64,000 bases of DNA, from NCBI GenBank assembly GCA_023432225.1, contig JAEYUW010000046.1, forward strand, positions 62,001-126,000, written 5' to 3'. This DNA is from Verrucomicrobiota bacterium (GTDB lineage Bacteria > Verrucomicrobiota > Verrucomicrobiia > Opitutales > Opitutaceae). How positions within the stretch are numbered: the first letter of the stretch is position 1; each line of letters starts with the position of its first letter. Below the pieces are notes generated by a model. That model searched no databases, had not been told where the DNA came from, and saw only the letters and a list, made by a program, of their open reading frames with translations. Below are positions 55,371 to 64,000 of this stretch, piece after piece. A program made the position numbers and the translations under genes.

Positions 55371-57833
55371 ATGAAAATTTCCCTTAACTGGCTCAAACAA
55401 TACGTGAACCTCGACGGCGTTTCCGTCGACGAGCTCAAGCGCGCGATCACCTTCGTCGGCTTCGAGGTCGAAGGTGTCGCCACCGCAGGCTTGCAACCGC
55501 TGCAGCATGTCGTCGTCGGCGAGATCAAGACGCGCACGAAAATTCCCAATCTCAAGAAGGACATCTCGCTCTGCACGACTGACGTCGGTCCTGAGCACGG
55601 CGGTATCCGCCAAATCGTCTGCGGCGCGCCGAACTGCGATCCGGGCAACCGCGTCCCTGTCGCGCTTCCGGGTGCTGTCCTTCCCGGTGGCTTCGCCATC
55701 GCGTTGCGCAAAACCTACGGCCACGAGTCCCAAGGCATGATGTGCGCCGCCGACGAACTCGGCCTCGGCGACGATCACGCCGGACTACTGCTCCTCGATC
55801 CCGCCACGCCGATCGGCACGTCGATCAACGCCGTGCTGCCGCCGGGCGACACCGTGTTCGACATCGAGATCACGCCCAACCGCCCCGACGCGCTCAGCCA
55901 CATCGGCATCGCGCGCGAGATCGCGGCGTGGTTCCGCAAAGACGTTTGCTACCCGCAGGTGAAGTTCCGCAACGAGACGCACGGTTTCCGCGGCGACATT
56001 CTCCAAGACATCCGCATCGAGGCGCCCGAGGATTGCCCGCTCTACGTCGGCATCGCCATCGCTGGCGTGAAAGTCGGCCCGAGCCCCGCGTGGATGCAGG
56101 AGCGCCTCAAGGCCGTCGGCCTGCGCCCGATCAACAACCTCGTCGACGTGGGCAACTACGTCATGCTCGAACTCGGCCAGCCGCTGCACGTCTTCGACGC
56201 GAAGAAAGTCGGCGGTCGCAAGATCGTCATCCGCCGCGCGGTCGACGGCGAGAAGCTCACCACGCTCGACGGCAAGGAGCGCGCGCTGAACAGCCGCATG
56301 CTCGTCATCGCCGACGAGAAGGCTCCGATGCTCGTCGCCGGTATCATGGGCGGCGCCAACGCCGAAGTCGACGCGACCACGACGGACGTCGTCCTCGAAG
56401 CCGCTTACTTCCGTCCGCAGTCGATCCGCTGGACTTCCAAGCGCCTGGGCCTCGCGTCCGACTCGTCGTATCGTTTCGAGCGCGGCGTCGATCCGCATGC
56501 CACGCTCGAGGCGGCCGGTCGCGCGGTCGATCTGCTCCTCGAAACCGCCGGCGGCACGGTTGTCGATCCGTCGTTCAAGGTCGGCGGCGAGCAGCCGTGG
56601 TCGCGCGAAATCAAAGTCACGCCGACCTACATCCGTTCGCGTCTCGGCTTCGACATCGCCGACGACGAGATCCGCAATTCCCTGAAGGCGCTCAACCTCG
56701 CCATCGTGGGCGAGACCGAGCTCGTCGACGGCACGCCGGAGTGGACCGTCGACATCCCGAGCTATCGCGGCGACCTCGATCGTCCGATCGATCTCGTCGA
56801 GGAAGTGCTCCGCATTTACGGCACGGAAAAAGTTCCCGCCGCGCCCGCCATCGGACCCGCGTTGCCGGAGGCGGAGGACGATCCGATCGCCGTCTTCAAC
56901 CGCAAGGTCACCGACTACCTCGTCGGCCAGCATTTCCACGAGTGCGTGAACTACACGCTGCGTTCCGCGAAGGAACTCAAGACTTGGGTCTCCGACGCCG
57001 CCGCGCAGGAACTCGCGCTCTCGAATCCGTTCGTCGAGGACCAGTCGAGCCTGCGCCCGACGCTCGTGCTCGGCCTGCTTGAATCGCTGAAGCTGAACCA
57101 GTCGCGCGGCCTCTCCGTGTCGCGTCTCTGCGAAACCGGCCGCGTATTCATGGAGATGAATGGCACCGTGCACGAGTGCGTGGGTGTCGGCTTCGTCATC
57201 GCGCACAACCCGAAGGACCGCGCGTGGCTCGCGCGTCCGGAGCCGGATTTCTTCCAGGTGAAACGCCACATGGAAGTCCTCCTCGCGCAGGCCGGCCTCA
57301 ACCTGAATTCCCAGCCGCTCGTGCCGGTCACCGGTGCGTTCTGGGGTTGGCAGGAAGGCCACGCCGCCGCCGCGGGCGAGATGAAGGGCGGCTGGGCCGC
57401 GCGCTTCGGCTTGCTCAACCTCGCGATGGTCCGCGCCGCCGGCGTCGAGGGCAAGGTTTGGGCCGGCATGTTCGCGATTCTGCCGGAGAAGCTCTCGGCC
57501 GAGAGCGATCATCGCCGCTTCCAGAACTTCAGCCTGTTCCCGGCCGCGTTGCGCGACATCGCGCTCGTGGTCGATGCAGCGCGTCACGCGGAGGAAGTGC
57601 GCCAGCAACTCCTCACTGTGGCGCGCGCGGCGGCCACGAAGTTCGCCGTCGAGAGCGTCGATGTTTTCGACGTCTACCAAGGCGCGGGTCTGCCCGAAGG
57701 GAAGAAGAGCGTGGCCTTCTCGCTCTCGTTCCGTTCCGCCGATCGCACGCTCACCGACGATGAGGTCAACGCCGCCTTCGCGGAGATCCAAAAGAAGATC
57801 GTCGCCGACGGCACGATGACGGTGCGCGGGTGA
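55371..57833 (+). CDS. pheT: Phenylalanyl-tRNA synthetase beta subunit
   Basis: 820 residues. It opens MKISLNWLKQYVNLDGVSVD, followed by an EMAP-like tRNA-binding domain (about 40-150), the B3/B4 editing domain (about 210-385, RLKAVGLRPINNLVDVGNYV), the B5 domain, a catalytic-like core (about 480-690) and the C-terminal FDX-ACB anticodon domain (about 720-820, FSLFPAALRDIALVVDAARH). Full length. Confidence 0.95.
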   Translation: MKISLNWLKQYVNLDGVSVDELKRAITFVGFEVEGVATAGLQPLQHVVVGEIKTRTKIPNLKKDISLCTTDVGPEHGGIRQIVCGAPNCDPGNRVPVALPGAVLPGGFAIALRKTYGHESQGMMCAADELGLGDDHAGLLLLDPATPIGTSINAVLPPGDTVFDIEITPNRPDALSHIGIAREIAAWFRKDVCYPQVKFRNETHGFRGDILQDIRIEAPEDCPLYVGIAIAGVKVGPSPAWMQERLKAVGLRPINNLVDVGNYVMLELGQPLHVFDAKKVGGRKIVIRRAVDGEKLTTLDGKERALNSRMLVIADEKAPMLVAGIMGGANAEVDATTTDVVLEAAYFRPQSIRWTSKRLGLASDSSYRFERGVDPHATLEAAGRAVDLLLETAGGTVVDPSFKVGGEQPWSREIKVTPTYIRSRLGFDIADDEIRNSLKALNLAIVGETELVDGTPEWTVDIPSYRGDLDRPIDLVEEVLRIYGTEKVPAAPAIGPALPEAEDDPIAVFNRKVTDYLVGQHFHECVNYTLRSAKELKTWVSDAAAQELALSNPFVEDQSSLRPTLVLGLLESLKLNQSRGLSVSRLCETGRVFMEMNGTVHECVGVGFVIAHNPKDRAWLARPEPDFFQVKRHMEVLLAQAGLNLNSQPLVPVTGAFWGWQEGHAAAAGEMKGGWAARFGLLNLAMVRAAGVEGKVWAGMFAILPEKLSAESDHRRFQNFSLFPAALRDIALVVDAARHAEEVRQQLLTVARAAATKFAVESVDVFDVYQGAGLPEGKKSVAFSLSFRSADRTLTDDEVNAAFAEIQKKIVADGTMTVRG

Positions 57834-57902
57834 GTAGGGCCGGTCTGTGACCGGCCCGAACAAGTCGCGAATCCTTTGGGCCAGTCGAAGACTGGCCCAA
57901 CC
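57834..57902. repeat. GTAGGGCCGGTC repeat after pheT
   Basis: A 69-bp unit: GTAGGGCCGGTCTGTGACCG (continuing GCCC) and GGGCCAGTCGAAGACTGGCC, ending CAAC instead of the usual CTAC. It begins within 2 bases of the pheT stop codon. Confidence 0.7.
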
Positions 57903-57929
57903 GCCGGGCGCTTGCGCCCGGCTTTTTTG
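57903..57929 (+). terminator. Terminator after pheT
   Basis: An 8-bp stem GCCGGGCG / CGCCCGGC with CTTG loop and TTTTTT. Confidence 0.88.
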
Positions 57930-57946
57930 TGTTCATCGTTCGGCGC

Positions 57947-58702
57947 ATGAAACCCACGACTACACCCGGAATGACGCGTCGCGATGCTCTCAAAACCCTC
58001 GGCGCCGGCGTGGCGCTCGCGGGCCTCGGCGCGATGGGCGTGCGCGCCGTTGCCGGCGAAACCGCGACCGTCGCGAGCGGCGCCGCGCTCGGTTGGGACC
58101 TGCCCAAACTGCCTTACGCCTACGCTGCGCTCGAGCCGCACTTCGACGCGCGCACGATGGAGATTCACCACTCGAAGCACCACCAAGCCTACATCACGAA
58201 CGCGAAGAAGCTTCTCGAAGCGCACCCGGCGCTGCTCGCGAAAGGTCCCGAAGCGCTCGTGCGCGACCTCGCCAGCGTGCCGGAGGCGATCCGCACCGGC
58301 ATCCGCAACAATGCGGGCGGGCACGTGAATCACGCGTTTTTCTGGCAGCAGCTTGCGCCCGCCGGCTCGTCCGCGCTCGGCGAAAAACTCGCGGCGGCGA
58401 TCGCCCGCGATCTCGGTTCGCTCGAGGATTTCAAGAAGCAATTCGCCGACGCCGCGATGAAGCGCTTCGGCAGCGGCTGGGCTTGGCTCAGCGTGAAGGG
58501 CGGTAAACTCGTCGTGCACTCGACGGCGAATCAGGATTCGCCGCTCAGCGACGGCCTGACGCCCGTGCTCGGTCTCGATGTCTGGGAGCACGCTTACTAC
58601 CTGCACTACCAGAATCGTCGCGGCGACTACGTGAACGCGTTCTGGAACGTGGTGAACTGGGCCCAGGCCGAAGCCAACTACGCGGCGGCGCTGCGTGGCT
58701 GA
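57947..58702 (+). CDS. Exported Fe/Mn superoxide dismutase
   Basis: 251 residues from the ATG at 57947. A twin-arginine signal, MTRRDALKTLGAGVALAGLG (about 9-38), indicates folded export to the periplasm. The SOD domain has metal ligands His in EIHHSKHHQAYI, His in HVNHAFFWQQL, and Asp and His in LGLDVWEHAYYLHYQ. FGSGWAWLSVKGGKL and YVNAFWNVVNWAQAE are canonical. Iron versus manganese preference cannot be set with confidence. A 2Fe-2S protein gene follows after 2 bases. Confidence 0.9.
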   Translation: MKPTTTPGMTRRDALKTLGAGVALAGLGAMGVRAVAGETATVASGAALGWDLPKLPYAYAALEPHFDARTMEIHHSKHHQAYITNAKKLLEAHPALLAKGPEALVRDLASVPEAIRTGIRNNAGGHVNHAFFWQQLAPAGSSALGEKLAAAIARDLGSLEDFKKQFADAAMKRFGSGWAWLSVKGGKLVVHSTANQDSPLSDGLTPVLGLDVWEHAYYLHYQNRRGDYVNAFWNVVNWAQAEANYAAALRG

Positions 58703-58704
58703 CG

Positions 58705-59049
58705 ATGGGCGACGTCGAAAAAGGTCTGCGCAAGGCGGGCGTCGCTGACGCCCGCTATCACCTGTTCCTGTGTCGCGGACCCGACTGCTGCTCGATGCGC
58801 GAAGGCGACGAAACGTGGGACCACATCAAGTCCGCGATCAAGGAGCACGACCTGCCCGTGATGCGCACGAAGGCGGACTGCTTCCGCGTGTGCGAAGAGG
58901 GCCCGTGGCTCGTCGTCTATCCGGACGGCGTGTGGTATTCGCGCGTGACGCCGGAGCGCTTTGACCGGATCCGTCGCGAACACTTGGAAGGCGGTGTGCC
59001 GGTGGCGGAGTGGGTGAGGGCGACGCAGCCGCTCGGTGGAACGGGTTGA
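58705..59049 (+). CDS. Thioredoxin-like 2Fe-2S ferredoxin
   Basis: 114 residues. RYHLFLCRGPDCCSMREGDE and MRTKADCFRVCEEGPWLVVY supply the Cys ligands of a thioredoxin-fold [2Fe-2S] protein, and the C-terminal GVWYSRVTPERFDRIRREHL is typical of that group. Likely a cytoplasmic electron carrier. It is coupled to the SOD gene. Its stop codon lies inside the palindrome at 59035. Confidence 0.85.
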   Translation: MGDVEKGLRKAGVADARYHLFLCRGPDCCSMREGDETWDHIKSAIKEHDLPVMRTKADCFRVCEEGPWLVVYPDGVWYSRVTPERFDRIRREHLEGGVPVAEWVRATQPLGGTG

Positions 59050-59092
59050 CCTCAACTCGTTCCGAGCGCGTTGGGGTCAACGCGCTCCACCT
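59035..59092. repeat. Double REP-like palindrome
   Basis: GGAACGGGTTGA / TCAACTCGTTCC (59038-59063) is followed by GAGCGCGTTG / CAACGCGCTC (59064-59087). The first 40 bp match the unit at 27203-27242. It lies between two convergent genes. Confidence 0.7.
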
Positions 59093-59106
59093 CGAACGAC
59101 TCCGCC

Positions 59107-59787
59107 TCAGTTGTTCGCGACCCCGTCGTCCGGCAACTGCCCTTGCAGCTTACGCCGCAGGCGCTGCTGCTCGATGTCGAGCTTCAGTTGCGCGGCGAAG
59201 AGCTTCAGACGTTGGCGCGTGTCGAGCTCTTCCAGCAGGCGCTGCTTCAGCGTCGCGTCGTCGCACAAGTTGAACACCGCGACGTCCGCGAAGGTGTCGA
59301 AGTCCTCGATCGTCTCCAGAAACTGGGTCATGCCTTTCGGCCCGGGCGCGCCGAGACGCCGCCGCAGTTGCAACAGGCGCAGCACCTCGAGGCGCATGAT
59401 TTCCAGCTGCGTGTGGTTGCCGCCCCGCACGGTCGCGAGCGGCCGCACGGCGATCACGCGATACGGCTCCTCGTGCACGATCTCGCGGATCTCGACGCGC
59501 GACACACCCTGCAACAGCAGGTTCGACGTCCCGTCCTCCGCCTCCTGACAAGCACGCACGATGCCGACTGACGCCACGCGGTGCAGCGGTTCGATCGCAT
59601 CGGGATCATCCTCGCGGGATGCATCGAGATGCGCCACGGCGAACAACCGGTTCGTCGCCAACACGTCGCGCAGCATGGTGCGGTAGCGCGGCTCGAAAAT
59701 GTGCAAGGGCAACAACGACTGCGGGAAGAACACCGTGTTCGGCAGCGTCATCACGGGCACGGTGTCCGGCAGCTCGATCGTTTCCAT
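59107..59787 (-). CDS. Lon-protease N-terminal-domain (LON substrate-binding) protein
   Basis: 226 residues from the ATG at 59787 (METIELPDTVPVMTLPNTVF). FPQSLLPLHIFEPRYRTMLR, AVAHLDASREDDP, ASVGIVRACQEAEDGTSNLL and LQGVSRVEIREIVHEEPYRV follow the LAN/LON domain. No AAA or protease domain is present, so it is a stand-alone adaptor-like member; its function is not established. The longer frame to 60117 overlaps the divergent efflux gene and is rejected. Confidence 0.85.
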   Translation of the reverse strand: METIELPDTVPVMTLPNTVFFPQSLLPLHIFEPRYRTMLRDVLATNRLFAVAHLDASREDDPDAIEPLHRVASVGIVRACQEAEDGTSNLLLQGVSRVEIREIVHEEPYRVIAVRPLATVRGGNHTQLEIMRLEVLRLLQLRRRLGAPGPKGMTQFLETIEDFDTFADVAVFNLCDDATLKQRLLEELDTRQRLKLFAAQLKLDIEQQRLRRKLQGQLPDDGVANN

Positions 59788-59884
59788 GCCGGCTAACGTA
59801 ATGGCGGCGTGCAGAATCTCAACTGCCCTCATCGCTCGCGCTGGCGTCGTTGACCGACCCGGGAGATTTTCCGAGGTTGGCGCC

Positions 59885-60937
59885 ATGCAATTTCCTTCCT
59901 GCCTGGCCCGGCGGTGCGGAATGGCGGCGCTCGCCGCCGCCGGCGTTGCCCTTGTGAGCTGCCGCCGCCCGGCTGCTCCGCCCGCCACCGTGCCCACGGT
60001 CGAAGTGCTGCGTGTCGAGCCGCGCGAGCTGCCGCCCGAACTCGTCGCCTCCGGCGTCATCGAGGCCGTGGACAAGGTGCAGGCGGGCTTCATGGTGCCC
60101 GGTCGCATCGCGCGCATCGCCGTCGAGGACGGCGAGACGGTCGCGGCGGGCCAGTTGCTCGCGCAATTGGAGGACGCCGACTACCGCGACGCACTCTCGG
60201 CCGCGGAGGCGAAGTTCGCCGAAGTGAGCGCACGACACGAGCGACTGAAGAAACTGCACGAACTCGGCAGCCTCACCGCGACGGATTTTGAAAAGATCGC
60301 TTCGGGCCTCGCGGAAGCGCGGTCGGGCGTGGAGCTGGCGCGTCGCCGGCTCGATTATACGCAATTGAAGGCGCCGTTCGCCGGTCGCGTCGTGCGGCAC
60401 GGCGTGGCGGTCGGCTCGGTCGTCGGTCCCGGCTTGCCGGTGGTTTCCGTGCTCGCGCCCGCGCCGGTGTGGGCGGTGTTGAGCGTGCCGGAAGTCGACG
60501 CGCCGCACGTGCATCCCGGCCAGCCCGCGCGCGTGAATCTCGCGGCGGCCGGCGGCGCGGAGGTGCATGGCGAAATTGAAACCGTGTTGCCGCAGGCCGA
60601 GCCGTTGTCGCGCTCCTTCGCCGTGAAAATCCGGCTCGCGAATGCCGATGGGCGTTTCCGTCCGGGCAACATCGTCACCGCGCGCATCGCGGCAGGCGAG
60701 GGGCGGCGCGCGCTGTCGCTGCCGCCGCAGGTGATCCAGCGTTATCCTGATGGCGGTCTCTATGTGTGGACCGTCGACGTGAACTCCAAAACGGTCGCGC
60801 GGCGCATCGTGGGCATCGGCCGCGTGCGCGAGACGGAAGTCGAGATCGTCTCCGGTCTCGAGGCGGGCGCGCTCATCGTGCGCGGCGGCACGGTGCCGCT
60901 GTTCGACGGCATGGCGGTGAACGTCGCGCAGCCATGA
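59885..60937 (+). CDS. RND efflux periplasmic adaptor
   Basis: 350 residues. The N terminus with a lipobox-like LVSC is consistent with a lipoprotein anchor. Then follow a biotinyl-lipoyl half motif (GFMVPGRIARIAVEDGETVA), an alpha-hairpin (EVSARHERLKKLHELGSLTA), the second lipoyl half (YTQLKAPFAGRVVRHGVAVG), beta-barrel and membrane-proximal domains. It links the RND pump to an outer-membrane channel. Its stop overlaps the pump start (ATGA at 60934). Confidence 0.92.
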   Translation: MQFPSCLARRCGMAALAAAGVALVSCRRPAAPPATVPTVEVLRVEPRELPPELVASGVIEAVDKVQAGFMVPGRIARIAVEDGETVAAGQLLAQLEDADYRDALSAAEAKFAEVSARHERLKKLHELGSLTATDFEKIASGLAEARSGVELARRRLDYTQLKAPFAGRVVRHGVAVGSVVGPGLPVVSVLAPAPVWAVLSVPEVDAPHVHPGQPARVNLAAAGGAEVHGEIETVLPQAEPLSRSFAVKIRLANADGRFRPGNIVTARIAAGEGRRALSLPPQVIQRYPDGGLYVWTVDVNSKTVARRIVGIGRVRETEVEIVSGLEAGALIVRGGTVPLFDGMAVNVAQP

Positions 60938-63900
60938 ACCTGCTTACCTGGCCGCTGCGTCATCGGCAGGTCGCGATTGTGCTTAGCGTGATCGCGCTCG
61001 GCCTCGGTTTGCACGCGCTCCTCACGATGCCGCGCGAGGATACGCCGCGCATCACGGTCCACCAAGCGCTCGTGATTTCGCTCTACCCGGGCGCGAACGC
61101 CGCGCAAGTCGAGCAGCAGCTCACGCGTCCGATCGAGGCGTATTTGTTCACTTTCACCGAAGTGAATCCGGTGAAGACGCACTCGGTGACGCGCGACGGC
61201 CAGGTCGTCGTGACGGTGGAGTTGCACGAGTGGGTGAAGGACAAGGAGGGTTTCTGGTCGCGGCTCCGGCTCGGTCTCGCGGAGCTGAAACAGCTGCAAC
61301 TCCCCGCCGGCACGCTCGGTCCGCTGGTGAATTCCGATTTCGGCCAGTCGGTTGCGCTGCTCATCGGTGTGACGTCGCCGCACAGCACCTACGCGGAGCT
61401 GCGGCGCAATCTGGAGCGCATCGAAGACGCGCTGCGCACCGTCAAGGGCGCCGGTCGCATCAAACGCTACGGCGAACGCCACGAGACGATCTACGTCGAG
61501 GCGGAGTCGCACCGGATCTCGCGCTATGGTGCCGGCCTACCCGAGGTCGTGGGAGCGCTGCGCCAGCAAAACGCCACGCCCTACAGCGGCACGATCAAGG
61601 CGGGCGCGCTCGAAGTGCCGGTGCACACGCGCGGGCGCTTCACCTCCGTTGAAGAAATTCGCCAGCAAGTCGTGTTCACTCATCCGGTGAGCGGTGTCGT
61701 CGCCCGCATCGGCGACGTCGCGAAGGTTGAGCGCCGTCTCGCCGACGCCGATTCGCTGCTGCGCGTCAACGGCCGTGACGATCCGGTGCTGCTGCTGTCG
61801 GTCGAGATGCAGCCGGGTCACAACATCGTGAAGTTCGGCCGTGAGGTGAACGCGGCGCTGGGGGACGTGAAGAAGCTGCTTCCCGCCGATGTGACGCTGC
61901 ACGTGATCAACGACCAGCCCGGCGTCGTGGCGTCGTCGGTGAATCATTTCATTCGCGAGTTCTTCATCGCGCTGCTGGCGGTGGTCGCGGTGACGATGCT
62001 GCTGCTGCCCTGGCGCGTGGCGTCGATCGCGGCGCTGGCGATTCCGGTGACGATCGCGATCACGTTCAAGGCGCTCGAGCTGCTCGGCGTGGAGTTGCAC
62101 GAGGTGTCGCTCGCCGCGCTGATCGTCGTGCTCGGCATGGTGGTGGACGACGCGATCGTGATCGCGGACAACTACGTCGAGAAACTCGACCACGGGCTCT
62201 CGCGGTGGGACGCGGCGTGGCGTGCGGCGCACGAGTTGGCGATTCCGGTCTTCACGGCGACGATCGCCATCATCCTCGCGTTTGCGCCGCTCGGGTTTTT
62301 CCTCACGGGCTCGACGGGCGAGTTCATCGTCGCCCTGCCCATCACGGTGGCGATCTCGCTGGCGACGTCGTTCTTCGTCGCGATGTTTCTCACGCCAATG
62401 CTGTGCTACGCGTTCATCCACCAAGGGCTGAAGGCGCAGGGCGGCGGCGTCGGGCACGCGTTGCTCGAGCGGGTGCAAGGTGGTTACGCGCGGCTGCTCG
62501 CACCGCTCGTGCGGCACCCGTGGCTCGCGATCGGCGCGGGCGTGCTCTCGCTGCCGGCGGGCGCGTTGCTGCTGCCGGCGATCAAGCAGAAGTTTTTCCC
62601 GGCGGCGGAGCGCGCGCAGTTCGTCATCGAGGTCGACATGCCGCTCGGCACGCGACTCGAGGCGACCGACGCGGTCGCGCGGAAAGTCGAGGCGGCGCTC
62701 GCCGGCGACGCGCGGCTGACGGGCTTCGCGACGTTCGTCGGCACAGCGGCGCCGCGCGTCTATTACAGCTTCGCGCCGGAGTTTCCGCGGGCGAGCTACG
62801 CGATGCTGCTCGTGAGCACGCGCGGCAATGCCGAGACCGACGCGGCGGTGGCCGACTACGCGCGCAAGCTCGCGCGAATCGATCCGGCGGCGCGCATCAA
62901 CGTCACGCAATTCCAGCAGGGCGTGCCGACCGAGGCGCCGGTCGAGGTGCGCATCAGCGGACCGGAGCTCGGGACGCTGCGCCGGCTCGGTGACGAGGTG
63001 CGGGCGATCTTCCTACGCGCGCCGGGCGCGGAGCAGGTGCGCGACGATTTCCGCGACGGTTTCTCGCTCGGTTTGCAGGTCAACAGCGAGGTGGCGAACC
63101 GTCTCGGCCTCAGCACCAGCGTGATCGCGAGCGAGGTGATGGCGGGTTTTCGCGGCCTCCAGGTTACGGAGCTGTGGGAACACGACGCGCCGGTGCCGAT
63201 CGTGCTGCGACTCGTCGGCGACGTTCGCGAGGAGTTTACCGAACTCGGCACCTTCATGCTTCGTGCGCCGCTCACGCAGGCGAGCGTGCCGTTGCATCAG
63301 GTGGCGGAAGTCCAGCCGGAGTGGAGTCCGGCGCAGATCGCGCGCCGCAACGGCGTGCGCACGCTCACGGTGCGTGCGAATCCGGCGATCGATGTGCTGC
63401 CTTCGCAAGTGCTGGCACCGATTCGCGCCGAGTTGGCGGAATTGAAATTGCCGCCTGGCTATCGCGTGGAGCTCGGGGGCGAGTTCGAGGGCCAGCAGGA
63501 AACTTTTGGCCAGATGTCGGGCGCGCTCGTGGCGAGTGTGGTGCTGATTTATCTGGTGCTGTTGTTCCAATTCAAGAGCTCGCGCGAGACGCTGATCGTG
63601 ATGCTCGCGATCCCGCTGACTTTCTTCGGGGCGATGGGCGGACTGGTGCTGACGCGCAATCCGCTCGGCTTCACGGCGACCGTGGGGCTCATCAGCCTCG
63701 TCGGCATCGTGATTCGCAATTCCATCATTCTCGTCGACTACGCGGACGAGCTGCGGCGACACGAGCCGCTCGATGCCAGCGCCGCCGTGGTGAAGGCCGG
63801 TGAGCGGCGGCTGCGGCCGATCTTCCTGACTTCGATGGCGGCGGCGGTCGGCGTGTTGCCGATGATCATCTCGGGCTCACCGCTGTGGGCGCCGCTCGCG

Positions 63901-64000
63901 AGCGTGTTTTCAGTCGGCATCGTGTGGTCGATGCTAATGACGCTGCTCATCATCCCGGCCGTGTATGCGTTGTTGATGAAATCGCCGCCGCCGAACGCGC
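60934..64000 (+). CDS. RND efflux transporter permease, 3' truncated by window
   Basis: 1022 codons are open to the window end. TM1 near 12-30, then PREDTPRITVHQALVISLYP, the porter domain, and NHFIREFFIALLAVVAVTML beginning the first TM cluster. VVLGMVVDDAIVIADNYVEK carries the two membrane Asp residues for proton coupling. A second cluster, near the end, has LVGIVIRNSIILVDYADELR. The substrate is unknown; it is the AcrB/MexB-like HAE family rather than a clear heavy-metal CusA type. The C terminus lies beyond 64000. Confidence 0.93.
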   Translation, partial: MNLLTWPLRHRQVAIVLSVIALGLGLHALLTMPREDTPRITVHQALVISLYPGANAAQVEQQLTRPIEAYLFTFTEVNPVKTHSVTRDGQVVVTVELHEWVKDKEGFWSRLRLGLAELKQLQLPAGTLGPLVNSDFGQSVALLIGVTSPHSTYAELRRNLERIEDALRTVKGAGRIKRYGERHETIYVEAESHRISRYGAGLPEVVGALRQQNATPYSGTIKAGALEVPVHTRGRFTSVEEIRQQVVFTHPVSGVVARIGDVAKVERRLADADSLLRVNGRDDPVLLLSVEMQPGHNIVKFGREVNAALGDVKKLLPADVTLHVINDQPGVVASSVNHFIREFFIALLAVVAVTMLLLPWRVASIAALAIPVTIAITFKALELLGVELHEVSLAALIVVLGMVVDDAIVIADNYVEKLDHGLSRWDAAWRAAHELAIPVFTATIAIILAFAPLGFFLTGSTGEFIVALPITVAISLATSFFVAMFLTPMLCYAFIHQGLKAQGGGVGHALLERVQGGYARLLAPLVRHPWLAIGAGVLSLPAGALLLPAIKQKFFPAAERAQFVIEVDMPLGTRLEATDAVARKVEAALAGDARLTGFATFVGTAAPRVYYSFAPEFPRASYAMLLVSTRGNAETDAAVADYARKLARIDPAARINVTQFQQGVPTEAPVEVRISGPELGTLRRLGDEVRAIFLRAPGAEQVRDDFRDGFSLGLQVNSEVANRLGLSTSVIASEVMAGFRGLQVTELWEHDAPVPIVLRLVGDVREEFTELGTFMLRAPLTQASVPLHQVAEVQPEWSPAQIARRNGVRTLTVRANPAIDVLPSQVLAPIRAELAELKLPPGYRVELGGEFEGQQETFGQMSGALVASVVLIYLVLLFQFKSSRETLIVMLAIPLTFFGAMGGLVLTRNPLGFTATVGLISLVGIVIRNSIILVDYADELRRHEPLDASAAVVKAGERRLRPIFLTSMAAAVGVLPMIISGSPLWAPLASVFSVGIVWSMLMTLLIIPAVYALLMKSPPPNA

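Noticed and set aside
55785..57863. 692-codon minus-strand ORF opposite pheT
   Set aside because: Antisense shadow without recognisable domains.
59788..60117. Upstream extension of the LON-domain gene
   Set aside because: It would overlap the divergent efflux adaptor and lacks domain content; the ATG at 59787 gives the normal start.

Overview
The window is a high-GC bacterial chromosome segment with tightly packed genes. The gene set suggests a Gram-negative verrucomicrobial bacterium, probably near Opitutaceae; this is inferred from the overall gene content and layout, not from a marker gene or a database search. Supporting traits are an outer membrane (BamA, Skp/OmpH, LpxD, several TonB-type proteins), an ExbB-ExbD-ExbD-TonB-TPR operon, a NifJ-type pyruvate oxidoreductase next to a dihydroorotate-dehydrogenase-like gene, and many extragenic palindromes.

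Layout. 1-6.7 kb: branched-chain amino acid operon (end of ilvN, ilvC, leuA, cimA, leuB) with three unrecognised small ORFs. 7-11.4 kb: tRNA-Thr(CGT), a periplasmic aspartic-protease-like lipoprotein and a 1208-residue hybrid histidine kinase. 11.6-19.8 kb: two stand-alone TonB C-terminal-domain proteins, a chemotaxis receptor, an ECF sigma operon, a trehalase/GH63-like hydrolase and a parvulin isomerase. 19.9-23.9 kb: a 4-kb integrative element in tRNA-Asn (element 1). 24.3-38.4 kb: housekeeping genes (rplY-pth-rpsF-ssb-rplI, dnaB, bamA-ompH-lpxD, prs, htrA, pyrE, a metallo-beta-lactamase-fold protein, a DapB-like dehydrogenase). 38.5-43.9 kb: tRNA-Lys, tRNA-Thr(TGT), tRNA-Gln and the exb/ton operon. 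44.0-47.4 kb: a second integrative element in tRNA-Pro (element 2). 47.6-64 kb: PAS protein, DHOD-like gene, nifJ, rpmI-rplT, pheS-pheT, superoxide dismutase, 2Fe-2S protein, Lon-N-domain protein, and an RND efflux pair cut by the window end.

The most interesting content is the two mini-elements. Both use a tRNA 3' end as attachment site (32-bp and 30-bp direct repeats). Both carry an HTH-like protein, an excisionase and a tyrosine integrase reading toward the tRNA. Both have a pair of direct-repeat integrase arm-type sites at nearly identical distances from the att core although their sequences differ. They also share two non-coding structures, including a hairpin with a CTT loop followed by the same 14 bases. 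Element 1 encodes an HUH rolling-circle replication protein and a small SSB-like protein; element 2 keeps the hairpin but lacks a recognisable Rep.

In element 1 the integrase frame crosses the att core. When the circular form is reconstructed, the integrase is extended from 433 to 492 residues and its new stop codon overlaps the rep start as ATGA. Excision would therefore create one continuous hth-xis-int-rep-ssb operon that integration breaks. Element 2 shows a parallel attP-spanning frame that also ends in an ATGA overlap. This looks like an integration-dependent replication switch in a capsid-less, rolling-circle mini-element; the function is inferred, the frames and overlaps are visible in the sequence.
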